A stretch of 64,000 nt of DNA from Pseudomonadota bacterium (GCA_030148545.1 JASBTF010000002.1:547218-611217), one strand, 5' to 3'; positions 25,687 through 34,891 are shown, counted from the stretch's first letter. Notes: a model not told the origin generated them from the sequence alone. Numbers and translations are program-made.

Positions 25687-26241
25687 ATGGCACGACTGCA
25701 AGAACTGTATAAGACAAAGCTTCGCAGCGAGCTACAGCAAACGCTGGAGCTGAAGAATGTCATGCAAACCCCAAAAGTTGATAAAATTGTTATCAACATG
25801 GGTGTTGGTGATGCTGCTGATGATAAAAAACTAATGGATGCAGCTTTGGCTGACATGCGCCTTATTGCTGGTCAAGAGCCAGTGGTAACGCGCGCACGTA
25901 AATCTATCGCGGCGTTTAAAATCCGTGAAGGTATGGCCATTGGTTGTAAAGTAACCCTGCGCGGTAAGGTGATGTACGAATTTTTAGATCGCCTGATCAA
26001 TATTGCGTTGCCACGTGTACGTGACTTTAACGGTGTTTCCGACAAGTCATTCGACAAGCAAGGTAACTACGCACTGGGTATTAAAGAGCAAATCATTTTC
26101 CCAGAAATTGATTACGACAAGACCGACCGTATTCGTGGTTTGGATATTGTTATTGGTACAACCGCGAAAAACCAAGAACAGGGCCGTGCTCTGTTGGCAA
26201 GCTTCGGCATGCCGTTTAAACGCAAAGGGGAGCAGCTATAA
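25687..26241 (+). CDS. rplE: 50S ribosomal protein L5
   Basis: L5 binds 5S rRNA and forms an intersubunit bridge. It has 184 residues with [25 protein letters not shown] and [16 protein letters not shown]. Its stop codon overlaps the rpsN start by one base. Confidence 0.98.
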   Translation: MARLQELYKTKLRSELQQTLELKNVMQTPKVDKIVINMGVGDAADDKKLMDAALADMRLIAGQEPVVTRARKSIAAFKIREGMAIGCKVTLRGKVMYEFLDRLINIALPRVRDFNGVSDKSFDKQGNYALGIKEQIIFPEIDYDKTDRIRGLDIVIGTTAKNQEQGRALLASFGMPFKRKGEQL

Positions 26242-26546
26242 TGGCTAAAGTAGGTATGTGGCAGCGCGATGTTAAGCGTCGCCAAAAGGCAGCTCGCGAT
26301 GCAGAAAAACGCGCTGAGCTGAAGAAAATGGTTAAAGATTCTAACCTAGATTTTGACGCGCGCATGGAAGCTCGCGACAAGCTGAACAAAATGGAGCGCA
26401 ATGGTTCACAGGTACGTACCAAGAACCGTTGTCAGCTGACTGGTCGCCCACGTGGCTTCCTGCGTCAGTTTGGTTTAAGCCGTGTGGTTCTGCGTGAACT
26501 GGCCAGCAAAGGTAAGCTGCCAGGCGTGACCAAGGCTAGCTGGTAA
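26241..26546 (+). CDS. rpsN: 30S ribosomal protein S14
   Basis: A small-subunit head protein. It is the long, zinc-free form of 101 residues, with no CXXC pairs, with [21 protein letters not shown]-type sequence (here [12 protein letters not shown] and [11 protein letters not shown]). It is coupled to rplE by a one-base overlap. Confidence 0.98.
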   Translation: MAKVGMWQRDVKRRQKAARDAEKRAELKKMVKDSNLDFDARMEARDKLNKMERNGSQVRTKNRCQLTGRPRGFLRQFGLSRVVLRELASKGKLPGVTKASW

Positions 26547-26569
26547 GAGATTGAGAGAGGTAAACGATC

Positions 26570-26968
26570 ATGACTATGACTGATCCAATTGCAGATATGC
26601 TGGCTCGCATCCGTAACGGGCAGCAAGCAAAGCGTAAAACTATTTTGGTACCTGCTTCTAAGTTGAAGCGTTCCATTTTGGCCGTACTCACCCGTGAAGG
26701 TTACGTGGGTAACGTAAGCGACGCTACAGATGCACAGGGCCACCCTGCGCTAGAAGTAGAGCTACGTTACTACCAAGGTACGCCGGTGATTTCTGAAATT
26801 AAACGTGTGTCCCGTCCGGGTTTGCGTCAGTACAGCAGCAAAGAAGAGCTGCCAACAATTCGCAACGGACTGGGTACAGCTGTGGTATCCACCTCCCAAG
26901 GTATGCTGACCGACGCGGAAGCGCGTGAGCGTAACGTGGGTGGCGAAGTGATGTGCACGGTATTCTAA
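26570..26968 (+). CDS. rpsH: 30S ribosomal protein S8
   Basis: S8 binds the central domain of 16S rRNA and in enteric bacteria represses the spc operon. It has 132 residues: TDPIADMLARIRNGQ at the start, RNGLGTAVVSTSQGMLTDAEA and the C-terminal VGGEVMCTVF. An alternative start two codons later is possible. Confidence 0.98.
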   Translation: MTMTDPIADMLARIRNGQQAKRKTILVPASKLKRSILAVLTREGYVGNVSDATDAQGHPALEVELRYYQGTPVISEIKRVSRPGLRQYSSKEELPTIRNGLGTAVVSTSQGMLTDAEARERNVGGEVMCTVF

Positions 26969-26981
26969 GGGAGCAAAGATA

Positions 26982-27515
26982 ATGTCTCGGATTGGAAAAA
27001 ACCCTGTAACCATTCCTAACGGTGTTACCGTTAGCGTGGATGGTTTTAACCTGACTGCTAAAGGCCCTAAGGGTGAAGTGACTGTGGTATTACCACCAGA
27101 AGCTTCTTTGGAGCAGAAAGAAAACGAAATTACATTTACACCAAAAAGTCAGTCCAAGCTGGCACGTGCCCAGTGGGGTACTGCTCGTGCGTTGACCAAC
27201 AGTGCTGTACTAGGCGCTGCTAATGGTTACGAGCAAAAGTTGAAGCTGATTGGGGTTGGTTACCGCGCAAACATGCAAGGTACCAAGCTGAACCTAAGCC
27301 TAGGTTTTAGCCACCCTGTTGTGATGGATATCCCACAAGGGCTAACCGTAGTTGTAAACGACAATACTGAAATTGTTGTAAACGGTGCGGATAAGCATGC
27401 ATTGGGTCAGTTTTGTGCCAACGTACGCAGCAAGCGTCCACCAGAGCCGTTCAAAGGTAAGGGTGTTCGTTACGCTGATGAATACGTGGCGATGAAAGAA
27501 GGTAAGAAGAAATAA
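26982..27515 (+). CDS. rplF: 50S ribosomal protein L6
   Basis: L6 lies near the sarcin-ricin loop. It has 177 residues with the start MSRIGKNPVTIPNGV, the L6 repeat architecture and the C-terminal signature PPEPFKGKGVRYADE. An ordinary ribosome site precedes it. Confidence 0.98.
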   Translation: MSRIGKNPVTIPNGVTVSVDGFNLTAKGPKGEVTVVLPPEASLEQKENEITFTPKSQSKLARAQWGTARALTNSAVLGAANGYEQKLKLIGVGYRANMQGTKLNLSLGFSHPVVMDIPQGLTVVVNDNTEIVVNGADKHALGQFCANVRSKRPPEPFKGKGVRYADEYVAMKEGKKK

Positions 27516-27550
27516 CGCAGCGCGTTGTTATTAAGTGAGGTAACAAAATC

Positions 27551-27916
27551 ATGAACCGCCAGATTAAAACTGCTAAGCGTGCCAGTCGGCAGCGCTACAA
27601 ACTGAAGCAGGTTGCTGAGAAAGGCATGTTGCGCTTGAGTGTTTTCCGTAGTGGTCAACACATTGGTGCACAAATTATTGACGATAAAGAAGGCAAGACT
27701 TTGGCTTCTGCATCTAGCGTAGATAAAAAACTACGTGCTGATGTAGCGGGTAAGGGCTCTTCTGTAGAAGGCGCTACTAAAGTGGGTGCTGAAATTGCTA
27801 AGCGTGCAAAAGCAGCTGGTATTGAAAACGTGTACTTTGACCGTGGTGGTTACCGCTACCATGGCCGTGTGAAAGCACTGGCTGAAGCTGCACGTGAAAA
27901 CGGCCTGCAATTTTAA
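27551..27916 (+). CDS. rplR: 50S ribosomal protein L18
   Basis: L18 binds 5S rRNA. It has 121 residues with [17 protein letters not shown], the central [38 protein letters not shown]-type region and the C-terminal GLQF. It lies between rplF and rpsE, as usual. Confidence 0.98.
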   Translation: MNRQIKTAKRASRQRYKLKQVAEKGMLRLSVFRSGQHIGAQIIDDKEGKTLASASSVDKKLRADVAGKGSSVEGATKVGAEIAKRAKAAGIENVYFDRGGYRYHGRVKALAEAARENGLQF

Positions 27917-27937
27917 GGGAAGGACGAAGTAAGTATT

Positions 27938-28741
27938 ATGGCACAACATCAAGATCGTAACGACAGCGGCTTTGTAGATAAGCTGGTTGAAGTCGGCCGT
28001 GTTGCTAAAGTTGTTAAAGGTGGTCGCCGCTTTTCATTCACCGCTATTGTAGTGGTTGGTGACGAGCAGGGCCGTGTAGGTTGGTCTAAAGGTAAGGCGA
28101 AGGAAGTTCCTGATGCCGTACGTAAAGCAACCGATGGCGCTAAGCGCGGTATGGTACGTGTACCACTGCGTGCAAACCGTACTATTCACCACGATGTAAA
28201 CGGTGAGTTTGGTGCATCTCGCGTAATTCTGAAGCCAGCTGTGCCTGGTACCGGGATTATTGCTGGTGGTCCAATGCGTGCGATTTTTGAAGCGATGGGT
28301 ATTAAGGACGTTGTGGCTAAGTCACTAGGTTCTAACAACCCAAACAACTTGATTCGCGCAACTTTTGATGCTTTCCAAAACCTAGAAACCCCGCGTGCGA
28401 TTGCTGCTAAGCGTGGTATTAAGGTGAGCGATTTGACACTATACCGTGAGCAAATTGCTAAGGAAGAAGATGAGCTAAAGCAAGCACAGGAACAAGCTGC
28501 TGCTGCTAAGCCTAAAGCTGAGAAGAAAGACGACGCTAAAGGCAAGAAAGCTGCTCCTAAGAAGAAAGCACCTGCTAAGAAAGCTGACAGCAAAAAAACT
28601 GAAGCTAAGAAAGCTGAGCCAAAGGTGAAAGCCGAAAGCAAGCAAGAAAAGCTGAAAGAAACTGCTAAAGCTGCTGCAAAGTCTGAAGCTAAAGAAGCAC
28701 CAGCCAAAAAAGCTGATGCTAAAGCTGACGAAGCTAAGTAA
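27938..28741 (+). CDS. rpsE: 30S ribosomal protein S5 with very long basic tail
   Basis: S5 contributes to decoding accuracy and the mRNA entry channel. The S5 core ends near residue 175 ([14 protein letters not shown]). The 267-residue product then adds about 90 residues rich in lysine, alanine and glutamate (repeated [15 protein letters not shown]). This is the longest of the low-complexity tails in the window. rpmD (L30), which normally comes next, is missing; rplO starts 35 bases later. Confidence 0.96.
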   Translation: MAQHQDRNDSGFVDKLVEVGRVAKVVKGGRRFSFTAIVVVGDEQGRVGWSKGKAKEVPDAVRKATDGAKRGMVRVPLRANRTIHHDVNGEFGASRVILKPAVPGTGIIAGGPMRAIFEAMGIKDVVAKSLGSNNPNNLIRATFDAFQNLETPRAIAAKRGIKVSDLTLYREQIAKEEDELKQAQEQAAAAKPKAEKKDDAKGKKAAPKKKAPAKKADSKKTEAKKAEPKVKAESKQEKLKETAKAAAKSEAKEAPAKKADAKADEAK

Positions 28742-28776
28742 TTAAGTAAAAACAAAGGCGTAAGGGAGACCGAGTC

Positions 28777-29247
28777 ATGGATTTGAATCAACTTAAAGAT
28801 AATCAAGGCGCACGTAAAGGCCGCACCCGTGTGGGTCGTGGTATTGGTAGCGGTAAAGGTAAAACAGCTGGTCGTGGTCACAAGGGGCAAAAGTCTCGTG
28901 GTAGCGGTAAAGTAGCTGTTGGTTTCGAAGGGGGCCAAAACCCACTATACCGTCGTTTGCCAATGCGTGGTTTTAACAACTGCTTGTTCACAACCAACTA
29001 CGTAACATTGAACGTAGGCCAGCTACAAACTATGGTAGACGCTGGTAAGATAAGCGAAGGCCAAACTGTAAGCATTAACACGCTGCAAGAAATTGGTTTT
29101 ACCAAAAAAGCTAAAGATGGTTTGAAAGTACTAGGTACTGGCGAGCTAAAAACTAAGCTGGTTATCGACGCTGCTGCTGCAAGTGCAAGCGCGTTGGAAA
29201 AAGTGAAAAAAGCTGGTGGTGAATTGAACTTGCCTGCGGCAAAGTAA
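28777..29247 (+). CDS. rplO: 50S ribosomal protein L15
   Basis: A late-assembly large-subunit protein. It has 156 residues with the glycine-rich basic N terminus (RTRVGRGIGSGKGKTAGRGHKGQKSR) and FEGGQNPLYRRLPMRGF. It directly follows rpsE because rpmD is absent, and precedes secY. Confidence 0.98.
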   Translation: MDLNQLKDNQGARKGRTRVGRGIGSGKGKTAGRGHKGQKSRGSGKVAVGFEGGQNPLYRRLPMRGFNNCLFTTNYVTLNVGQLQTMVDAGKISEGQTVSINTLQEIGFTKKAKDGLKVLGTGELKTKLVIDAAAASASALEKVKKAGGELNLPAAK

Positions 29248-29290
29248 CAAACACTATTAACCATAAATAATAACAGCAAGAGGTGCTCTC

Positions 29291-30676
29291 ATGAACATGG
29301 CTCCAGGACTAGGCAGTCAGGCAGAAGTGGCCACCTTGCTGACGCAAGCGAAGGATCTGCACAAGCGGATCCTTTTCGTATTGGGCGCATTTATTGTGTA
29401 CCGTTTGGGTACCCACGTGCCTCTACCGGGTATTGATCTGGTAGCGCTGTCAGCATACCAAAATCAACTTCAAACTGGCTTGTTGGGCATGTTTAACATG
29501 TTCTCTGGGGGTGCGTTCTCCCGTATGGCCGTATTTGCGCTAAACATTTTCCCATTCATTACCGCATCTATCATCATGCAGTTGATGAGCCATGCGTACC
29601 CAAGTTTGGGTGAGCTACGCAAAGAAGGGGAGATTGGTCGCCGTAAAATTGCTCAATACACCCGTTATTTAACTGTGTTGCTTGCATTTGGCCAAGGCTT
29701 TGGCCTTGCCGTAGGTATGGAAGCGCAGAGCGTAAACATGGGCGCACAAACTGTGAGCTTGGTGAGTGACCCTGGTTTGCTGTTCCGTTTGCAAACAGCC
29801 TTAACCATTATGACCGGTACCATTTTCCTCATGTGGGTAGGTGAGCGTATTAATGTGAAAGGTATTGGTAACGGTATCTCACTGCTGATTTTTGCTGGTA
29901 TTGTGGCAGAACTCCCAACTGGTTTGGCGCAAGCGTTTGAGCTTGGTCGTACCGGTGCACTGAGCGGTTTTACGCTGCTAGCTTTGGGTGCAATTGCTGC
30001 TGTGGCCATTTACTTCATTACCTTTATGGAGACAGCGCAGCGTCGTTTGCTGGTGCAGTACCCACAACGTCAAGTAAGCGCACAGCAAGTGCGTGGCGCT
30101 GAGAGCAACTACTTGCCGCTGAAGATCAACATGGCTGGGGTTATTCCTGCTATTTTTGCGAGTGCACTTATGTTGGCGCCGTTAACGGTAGCGTCTTTTG
30201 CACCTACTTCTGAGGTAGCGCAAACCATTGCAGCACTGTTTACACCGGGTCGTGCAATGTACTCTGTACTTTTTACTGGTTTAATTGTGTTCTTCTGCTT
30301 TTTCTACACCGCAACAGTGGCGTTTAATAGCGAAGAAGTTTCCGACAACTTGAAGAAGCAAGGTGGTTACATTCCTGGGATTCGTCCAGGTACACAAACA
30401 GCAGCGTTTTTGGATTCTGTTGTAGTGCGCTTAACTACGGTGGGTGCTATTTACCTCGCGTTTGTTACAGTGGTGCCAGATATCTTTAAAGCACAAATGG
30501 GCGTACCATTTATGTTTGGTGGTACTGGTCTGCTGATTATTGTGAGCGTAACCATTGATACGGTAACACGTATCCAAACCGCGCTCATTGCTCAACGTTA
30601 CGAAAGCTTGCTGACCAAAACAGCACTGCGTGGCCGTACGCGTGCCAGTAACAACAAGAGCAAAAAGCGTAAATAA
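29291..30676 (+). CDS. secY: protein translocase subunit SecY
   Basis: The channel-forming inner-membrane subunit of SecYEG. It has 461 residues and ten membrane segments; YRLGTHVPLPGID at the first segment, the plug region with GGAFSRMAVFALNIFPFITASI, and a basic C terminus (RGRTRASNNKSKKRK). It ends the spc-type group and is 11 bases before adk. Confidence 0.98.
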   Translation: MNMAPGLGSQAEVATLLTQAKDLHKRILFVLGAFIVYRLGTHVPLPGIDLVALSAYQNQLQTGLLGMFNMFSGGAFSRMAVFALNIFPFITASIIMQLMSHAYPSLGELRKEGEIGRRKIAQYTRYLTVLLAFGQGFGLAVGMEAQSVNMGAQTVSLVSDPGLLFRLQTALTIMTGTIFLMWVGERINVKGIGNGISLLIFAGIVAELPTGLAQAFELGRTGALSGFTLLALGAIAAVAIYFITFMETAQRRLLVQYPQRQVSAQQVRGAESNYLPLKINMAGVIPAIFASALMLAPLTVASFAPTSEVAQTIAALFTPGRAMYSVLFTGLIVFFCFFYTATVAFNSEEVSDNLKKQGGYIPGIRPGTQTAAFLDSVVVRLTTVGAIYLAFVTVVPDIFKAQMGVPFMFGGTGLLIIVSVTIDTVTRIQTALIAQRYESLLTKTALRGRTRASNNKSKKRK

Positions 30677-30687
30677 GGCGGGCGATC

Positions 30688-31332
30688 ATGATTGTTATTT
30701 TGTTTGGCCCTCCAGGTGTTGGTAAAGGTACTCAAGCCCAAAAGTTGAAAGACGACAAAAATTTATGTCACCTTTCTACAGGGGATATGCTGCGCGCTGC
30801 TGTAGCTGCTGGTACCGAACTGGGCAAACAAGCTAAAAGCCTTATGGATGCTGGCGATTTGGTTCCTGATGAGCTGGTAATTAGCATCATTAAAGAGCGT
30901 ATTATTGAGCCAGATTGTGCTGGTGGATTCATCCTCGATGGGTTCCCGCGCACGGTTGCACAAGCAGAAGGGCTTGACAAAATGCTCAAAGCTGTGGATA
31001 AACAGCTCGATTTTGTATTCGCTTTGGAAGTTGATGAGGAAGAAATCATCGACCGCCGGGCAGGGCGCATGGTTGGTGCTAAGTCTGGTCGTGTTTATCA
31101 TGCTGTACATAACCCGCCTAAAGTGGCAGGCAAGTGTGATGAAACAGGTGAAGATCTGATTCAGCGTGATGACGATAAAGCCGAAGTGATGCGCCACCGC
31201 CTAAAGGTGTACCAAGAGCAAACCGCACCGGTTGCCGCATGGTACGAAGCGCGTGGCAAGCTGACTCGTGTAGACGGCATGGGCAGTGTAGAAGAAGTTT
31301 ATGGCCGCCTAAGTGCAGCTATGACGAACTAA
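30688..31332 (+). CDS. adk: adenylate kinase
   Basis: Interconverts ATP + AMP and 2 ADP. It has 214 residues. P loop GPPGVGKGTQA at 7-17; AMP-site LSTGDMLRAAV and GFILDGFPRTVAQA; a long LID domain (GRMVGAKSGRVYHAVHNPP) without zinc-binding cysteines; then RDDDKAEVMRHRL. The position after secY is typical of alphaproteobacteria. Confidence 0.98.
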   Translation: MIVILFGPPGVGKGTQAQKLKDDKNLCHLSTGDMLRAAVAAGTELGKQAKSLMDAGDLVPDELVISIIKERIIEPDCAGGFILDGFPRTVAQAEGLDKMLKAVDKQLDFVFALEVDEEEIIDRRAGRMVGAKSGRVYHAVHNPPKVAGKCDETGEDLIQRDDDKAEVMRHRLKVYQEQTAPVAAWYEARGKLTRVDGMGSVEEVYGRLSAAMTN

Positions 31333-31347
31333 GTAAGGATAATTTGA

Positions 31348-31575
31348 GTGAGCAAAGCTGACCTAATTGAGTTTGATGGCGAAGTAATTGAGGTGCTGCC
31401 GAATACGCAGTTCCGCGTGAAGCTAGAGAACGACCATGTGATTTTAGCCCACGTTGCTGGCCGCATGCGTCAGTTCCGCATCAACATTATGGTTGGTGAC
31501 AAAGTGAAGGTAGAAATGACGCCATACGACCTGACCAAGGGGCGCATTGTTTACCGTGAGAAGATTGCACGCTAA
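31348..31575 (+). CDS. infA: translation initiation factor IF-1
   Basis: A small OB-fold protein that blocks the 30S A site during initiation. It has 75 residues with GTG as start codon after AAGGA; the sequence includes [17 protein letters not shown] and [20 protein letters not shown]. In most alphaproteobacteria infA is elsewhere; here it lies between adk and rpmJ. Confidence 0.97.
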   Translation: MSKADLIEFDGEVIEVLPNTQFRVKLENDHVILAHVAGRMRQFRINIMVGDKVKVEMTPYDLTKGRIVYREKIAR

Positions 31576-31635
31576 GGCAGACAAGTTTTAAGGTCCGCCC
31601 CTGCGGCGGTACTAAAAGTAAAAGGAGAGAGAGCA

Positions 31636-31779
31636 ATGAAAATCAAAAATTCGCTAATGGCCTGGGTAAAGCGTGACCGTGGTCTGCAAATTGTTAAGCG
31701 TCGTGGTCGCAACTTTGTGATCCGTCGTAACAAGCGTGTTAACGGTACTGCTGGTCGCTTTAAAGCACGCCAGGGTTAG
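31636..31779 (+). CDS. rpmJ: 50S ribosomal protein L36 (zinc-free type)
   Basis: A 47-residue protein with the L36 pattern KNSL...QIVKRRGRNFVIRRNKR and the C-terminal FKARQG shared by zinc-free L36 proteins. It lacks the four metal-binding residues of the zinc form, and has a short insertion (VNGTAG) before the C-terminal motif. AAAGGAGAGA precedes the start. A small CCGCC/GGCGG hairpin (31595-31609) lies in its leader. Confidence 0.88.
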   Translation: MKIKNSLMAWVKRDRGLQIVKRRGRNFVIRRNKRVNGTAGRFKARQG

Positions 31780-31829
31780 ACCGAGCCGATCTGCCGTTAG
31801 GCAAAAATAACAATTAAATATTGTTATTA

Positions 31830-31901
31830 GGCGAGAGTCCCGGAGACTGACCGAACTGGTTGCGCATAGCGCAAAATAAAGCCCCAAGGAGGGGCTTTAT
31901 T
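31830..31901 (+). ncRNA. structured region ending in a terminator; possible small RNA A
   Basis: GAGAGTCCCGGAGACT, an AGTC/GACT hairpin, is followed by TTGCGC-ATA-GCGCAA and then a strong terminator (AATAAAGCCCC / GGGGCTTTATT, 31875-31901, loop AAGGA). It could be the structured 3' end of the rpmJ message or a separate small RNA. A related GTCCCGGA.ACT motif begins the next segment. Confidence 0.35.
31875..31901. terminator. terminator after rpmJ
   Basis: An 11-bp stem AATAAAGCCCC / GGGGCTTTATT, loop AAGGA. Confidence 0.8.
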
Positions 31902-31904
31902 AAG

Positions 31905-32010
31905 TGAGTGTCCCGGAAACTTAGCTTTAGGTAAGTTGGAGGCTAAAAGGGTCATGTCGGAGGAAAGCCCACAACACGACATTAAAAAAGCCCCTAGCGG
32001 GGCTTTTTTG
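31905..32010 (+). ncRNA. possible small RNA B with its own terminator
   Basis: After the first terminator comes AGTGTCCCGGAAACTTAG, an ACTTA...TAAGT hairpin and a GGG...GCCC-bounded segment (GTCATGTCGGAGGAAAGCCC), ending with a second terminator (GCCCC-TAGC-GGGGC plus T6, 31984-32009). It holds no open reading frame. It may be a small RNA transcribed past or after terminator A. The promoter is not clear. Confidence 0.35.
31984..32009. terminator. second terminator between rpmJ and rpsM
   Basis: AAAAAAGCCCC-TAGC-GGGGCTTTTTT, T-rich in both directions; it also ends the reverse-strand gene at 32014-32196. Confidence 0.88.
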
Positions 32011-32013
32011 TAT

Positions 32014-32196
32014 TTATGAAAAAATGCTAATAGCATAGATAAGGGCAAGGCCTGCAGCTATTGTGACTACTCCGGCAGCAATAACTTTAAAGATATATTT
32101 GATGAGACCTGCAAGCAAAGTAAAAAGGGTTACTTCAATAGCATCATCTTCGCTTTGGTGATATGCTTCAACGTCACCCCACGGAATTCCAGCCAT
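32014..32196 (-). CDS. small membrane protein inserted in the ribosomal cluster
   Basis: A 60-residue protein of unknown function, MAGIPWGDVEAYHQSEDDAI followed by about 40 mostly hydrophobic residues that should form one or two membrane helices. GGAG lies 6 bases before the start; a promoter and a terminator frame it. Its ATC, GTC and CTC codons differ from the ribosomal genes around it. It separates rpmJ from rpsM, which are normally adjacent or close. Confidence 0.65.
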   Translation of the reverse strand: MAGIPWGDVEAYHQSEDDAIEVTLFTLLAGLIKYIFKVIAAGVVTIAAGLALIYAISIFS

Positions 32197-32244
32197 GCTG
32201 ATTCTCCTTTTTGAAAACTTGAAAACGGGATAAAACAAGCCTTT

Positions 32245-32273
32245 TTATTACTGATTTGTACACATTTAGTCAA
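32245..32273 (-). promoter_or_regulatory. promoter of the small membrane gene
   Basis: Reverse strand: TTGACT, 17-bp spacer, TAATAA. Confidence 0.55.
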
Positions 32274-32300
32274 GTTTGAATATTTTGTGTGCAAAAGCGC

Positions 32301-32328
32301 TTGACTTTATCCACAGAATACGTATTGT
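32301..32328 (+). promoter_or_regulatory. rpsM-rpsK-rpoA-rplQ promoter containing a DnaA box
   Basis: TTGACT, 16-bp spacer, TATTGT, giving a leader of about 80 bases. The spacer starts with TTATCCACA (32307-32315), a perfect match to the consensus DnaA box. Confidence 0.6.
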
Positions 32329-32418
32329 GCCGCAGCACGGTGGCTTTTCCGCCTCTGCCCCGGAGCTATAAAAGTATTGAAAACATACGAAAATTAAATT
32401 GAGAAGAGGGCACATAAC

Positions 32419-32781
32419 GTGGCACGTATTGCTGGGGTAAACATCCCTACCGATAAGCAAGTATGGATTGCGCTGACCTACATTTATGGTATTGGTCGCA
32501 AAACCGCTTACGACATTATTGAAAAAGCTAAAGTTAAAGGCGACACACGCGTTGCTAAGCTGTCTGAGGACGAGCTGAGCCGCATCCGTGACGTAATTGA
32601 TGCAGATCACCCAGTTGAAGGTGACCTGCGTCGTGAAAAAGCATTGAACATCAAACGCCTGATGGACCTAGGTTGTTACCGTGGTCTGCGCCACCGTCGT
32701 GGCCTGCCTGTGCGTGGTCAAAGCACCCGTACCAATGCGCGTACCCACAAGGGTCGTCGCAGCGGTGTGGTGAAGAAGTAA
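32419..32781 (+). CDS. rpsM: 30S ribosomal protein S13
   Basis: A head protein contacting the P-site tRNA and forming bridges. It has 120 residues with GTG as start codon after [32 protein letters not shown] at the start and the basic tail [15 protein letters not shown]. It is the first gene of the alpha-type operon, with its own promoter. Confidence 0.97.
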   Translation: MARIAGVNIPTDKQVWIALTYIYGIGRKTAYDIIEKAKVKGDTRVAKLSEDELSRIRDVIDADHPVEGDLRREKALNIKRLMDLGCYRGLRHRRGLPVRGQSTRTNARTHKGRRSGVVKK

Positions 32782-32802
32782 GCGTAGGAGAGGACTGTTA
32801 TC

Positions 32803-33201
32803 ATGGCACGAGCACAACGTGGTTCTACCAGTAATAAGCGTAAAGCCCGCAAGAATATTACCAGCGGCGTAGCGCACATTAAATCAACTTTTAACAACAC
32901 CATCATCACCATTGCTGATGCACAAGGTAATGCTATTTCTTGGGCCTCTGCTGGTAATGCCGGCTTTAAAGGTTCTCGTAAGAGCACCCCATATGCTGCA
33001 CAGCTAGCTGCTGAAGAAGCAGGCCGCAAAGCGCAAGAGCACGGCATGAAAGTGATTGACGTACAACTGCGTGGCCCAGGTAGCGGCCGTGAAAGCGCAT
33101 TGCGTGCGTTGCAGAGTGTTGGTTTCGAGATTGGGACAATTGTAGATGTAACCGCTGTACCACACAACGGTTGCCGCCCACCGAAGAAACGTCGCGGTTA
33201 A
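32803..33201 (+). CDS. rpsK: 30S ribosomal protein S11
   Basis: A platform protein of the small subunit. It has 132 residues with [32 protein letters not shown] and the C-terminal [16 protein letters not shown], all diagnostic. It follows rpsM by 21 bases. Confidence 0.98.
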   Translation: MARAQRGSTSNKRKARKNITSGVAHIKSTFNNTIITIADAQGNAISWASAGNAGFKGSRKSTPYAAQLAAEEAGRKAQEHGMKVIDVQLRGPGSGRESALRALQSVGFEIGTIVDVTAVPHNGCRPPKKRRG

Positions 33202-33242
33202 TCCCCGGTTTTAATAAAAAGTCCAATACAAGGAGCACCTCA

Positions 33243-34265
33243 ATGGAAATCCAAGCGAACTGGCAAGAGCTGATTCAACCAAACAAGCTGGATATTAAAA
33301 ACGGTAAAGATGGCCGCAAAAGTGCAACCTTTTCTGTAGAACCGCTAGAGCGTGGCTTTGGTCACACTTTGGGTAATGCGCTGCGTCGCATCCTGCTGTC
33401 TAGCCTGCAAGGCTCTGCTATTACAAGCATTAAGGTAGAAGGTGCACTGCACGAGTTCTCCACACTGGAAGGTGTTCAGGAAGACTTGACAGAGATCATT
33501 CTGAATCTGAAGAGCTTGGCTGTTAAGCTGCACGCTAACGAAAGCCGTGAAATTACTTTGAAAGCCGATGGTGCTGGTACAGTAACAGCTGGCCAAATCA
33601 CCACCGCTCACGATGTAGAAATTGTGGACCCTGACCACTACATTTGCACCCTGAGTGACAACGGTAAACTGAACATGACCATGACTGTGAGTAACGGCAA
33701 AGGCTACAGCCCTGCTAAAAACCACATGCCTGAGTCTCCAGAAGTTGGTGTATTGCCAATTGATGCAGTGTACTCACCTGTTCGTCGTGTTTCTTACAAA
33801 GTGACAGATGCGCGTGTTGGTCAAAACACCGACTACGATAAGCTGTCTCTAGATGTAGAAACCAATGGCGTTGTGAAGCCTGAAGATGCGCTAGCATTTG
33901 CTGCACGTATTCTGCAGGACCAAGTACGTCTGTTCATTAACTTTGAAGAAGTTGTTTCTGAGCAGCCACGCAAACAAGCAGAAGACAAGCCTGCAATTAA
34001 CCCGAACCTATTGATGAAGGTTGATGAGCTTGAGCTTTCTGTGCGTAGTGCAAACTGCCTGAAGAACGAGAACATGGTTTACATTGGTGACTTGGTACAG
34101 AAATCTGAGTCTGAAATGCTGAAGACACCAAACTTTGGCCGTAAATCTTTGAATGAAATCAAAGAAGTACTGTCTCAAATGGGCTTGGGTCTAGGTATGA
34201 AGCTAGACAACTGGCCACCAGAAAACATTGAAGAATTAGCGCAGGAAATGCGCCAGCAGTACTAA
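33243..34265 (+). CDS. rpoA: RNA polymerase alpha subunit
   Basis: A 340-residue subunit: the N-terminal dimerisation domain ([20 protein letters not shown]) and C-terminal domain with [12 protein letters not shown], where the arginine corresponds to the one contacting UP elements and activators, ending in [13 protein letters not shown] chose ATG 33243 by homology and its GGAG site; the open frame begins earlier, within rpsK. Confidence 0.98.
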   Translation: MEIQANWQELIQPNKLDIKNGKDGRKSATFSVEPLERGFGHTLGNALRRILLSSLQGSAITSIKVEGALHEFSTLEGVQEDLTEIILNLKSLAVKLHANESREITLKADGAGTVTAGQITTAHDVEIVDPDHYICTLSDNGKLNMTMTVSNGKGYSPAKNHMPESPEVGVLPIDAVYSPVRRVSYKVTDARVGQNTDYDKLSLDVETNGVVKPEDALAFAARILQDQVRLFINFEEVVSEQPRKQAEDKPAINPNLLMKVDELELSVRSANCLKNENMVYIGDLVQKSESEMLKTPNFGRKSLNEIKEVLSQMGLGLGMKLDNWPPENIEELAQEMRQQY

Positions 34266-34295
34266 TACTGCTGTTATAGAGTAGGGAGATAAAAA

Positions 34296-34871
34296 ATGCG
34301 ACATGCAATGGCAGGCCGTAAGCTGAATCGTACTAAGGCGCACCGCGAAGCGCTGCTCAGCAACCTGGCCCAAAACTTGATCGAGCACGAGCAAATCAAA
34401 ACCACGCTGCCTAAAGCTAAAGAGCTGCGTCGTTTTGTTGAGCCGCTGATTACTAAAGCAACTAAAGGTGACCTAAGCGCACGCCGTTTGGTGGCTAAGC
34501 ACATCACTAACCAAGAGATTCTGAAGAAGCTCTTTGATGATGTAGCGCCACGCTTTAAAGGCCGCCCTGGTGGTTACACCCGTGTACTTAAAATGGGTTT
34601 CCGTCAAGGTGATGCAGCGCCAATGGCTCTGATTGAACTAACTGCTGAAGCAGGTGAAGCTTGGAGTGCTAAACCAGCACCTAAAAAGAAAGCTGCACCA
34701 AAAGCTAAAAAGGAAGAAGCACCTGCTGCTGAAGCCAAAGCTGAAGAAACAGTAACTGAAGAAGTAAAAGCTGATGCCCCAGAAGTGGTGGTAGAAGAAA
34801 ATACTGAAGCAGCAGCTGTTGAAGCTAAAGCAGAAGAGACTACCGAGTCTACAGACGAAGCGAAGTCATAA
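34296..34871 (+). CDS. rplQ: 50S ribosomal protein L17 with acidic tail
   Basis: The L17 core ([26 protein letters not shown] to [20 protein letters not shown]) takes about 118 residues. The 191-residue product continues with a short basic stretch ([14 protein letters not shown]) and then an acidic alanine/glutamate tail ending TESTDEAKS. It closes the alpha-type operon and is followed by a terminator. Confidence 0.96.
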   Translation: MRHAMAGRKLNRTKAHREALLSNLAQNLIEHEQIKTTLPKAKELRRFVEPLITKATKGDLSARRLVAKHITNQEILKKLFDDVAPRFKGRPGGYTRVLKMGFRQGDAAPMALIELTAEAGEAWSAKPAPKKKAAPKAKKEEAPAAEAKAEETVTEEVKADAPEVVVEENTEAAAVEAKAEETTESTDEAKS

Positions 34872-34891
34872 ACTACTTCAAATCGCCGTAC

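Noticed and set aside
31906-32010. 4.5S SRP RNA or RNase P RNA
   Set aside because: GTCATGTCGGAGGAAAGCCC recalls both, but the SRP loop sequence and symmetric internal loop are not matched and the second RNase P core region is missing.
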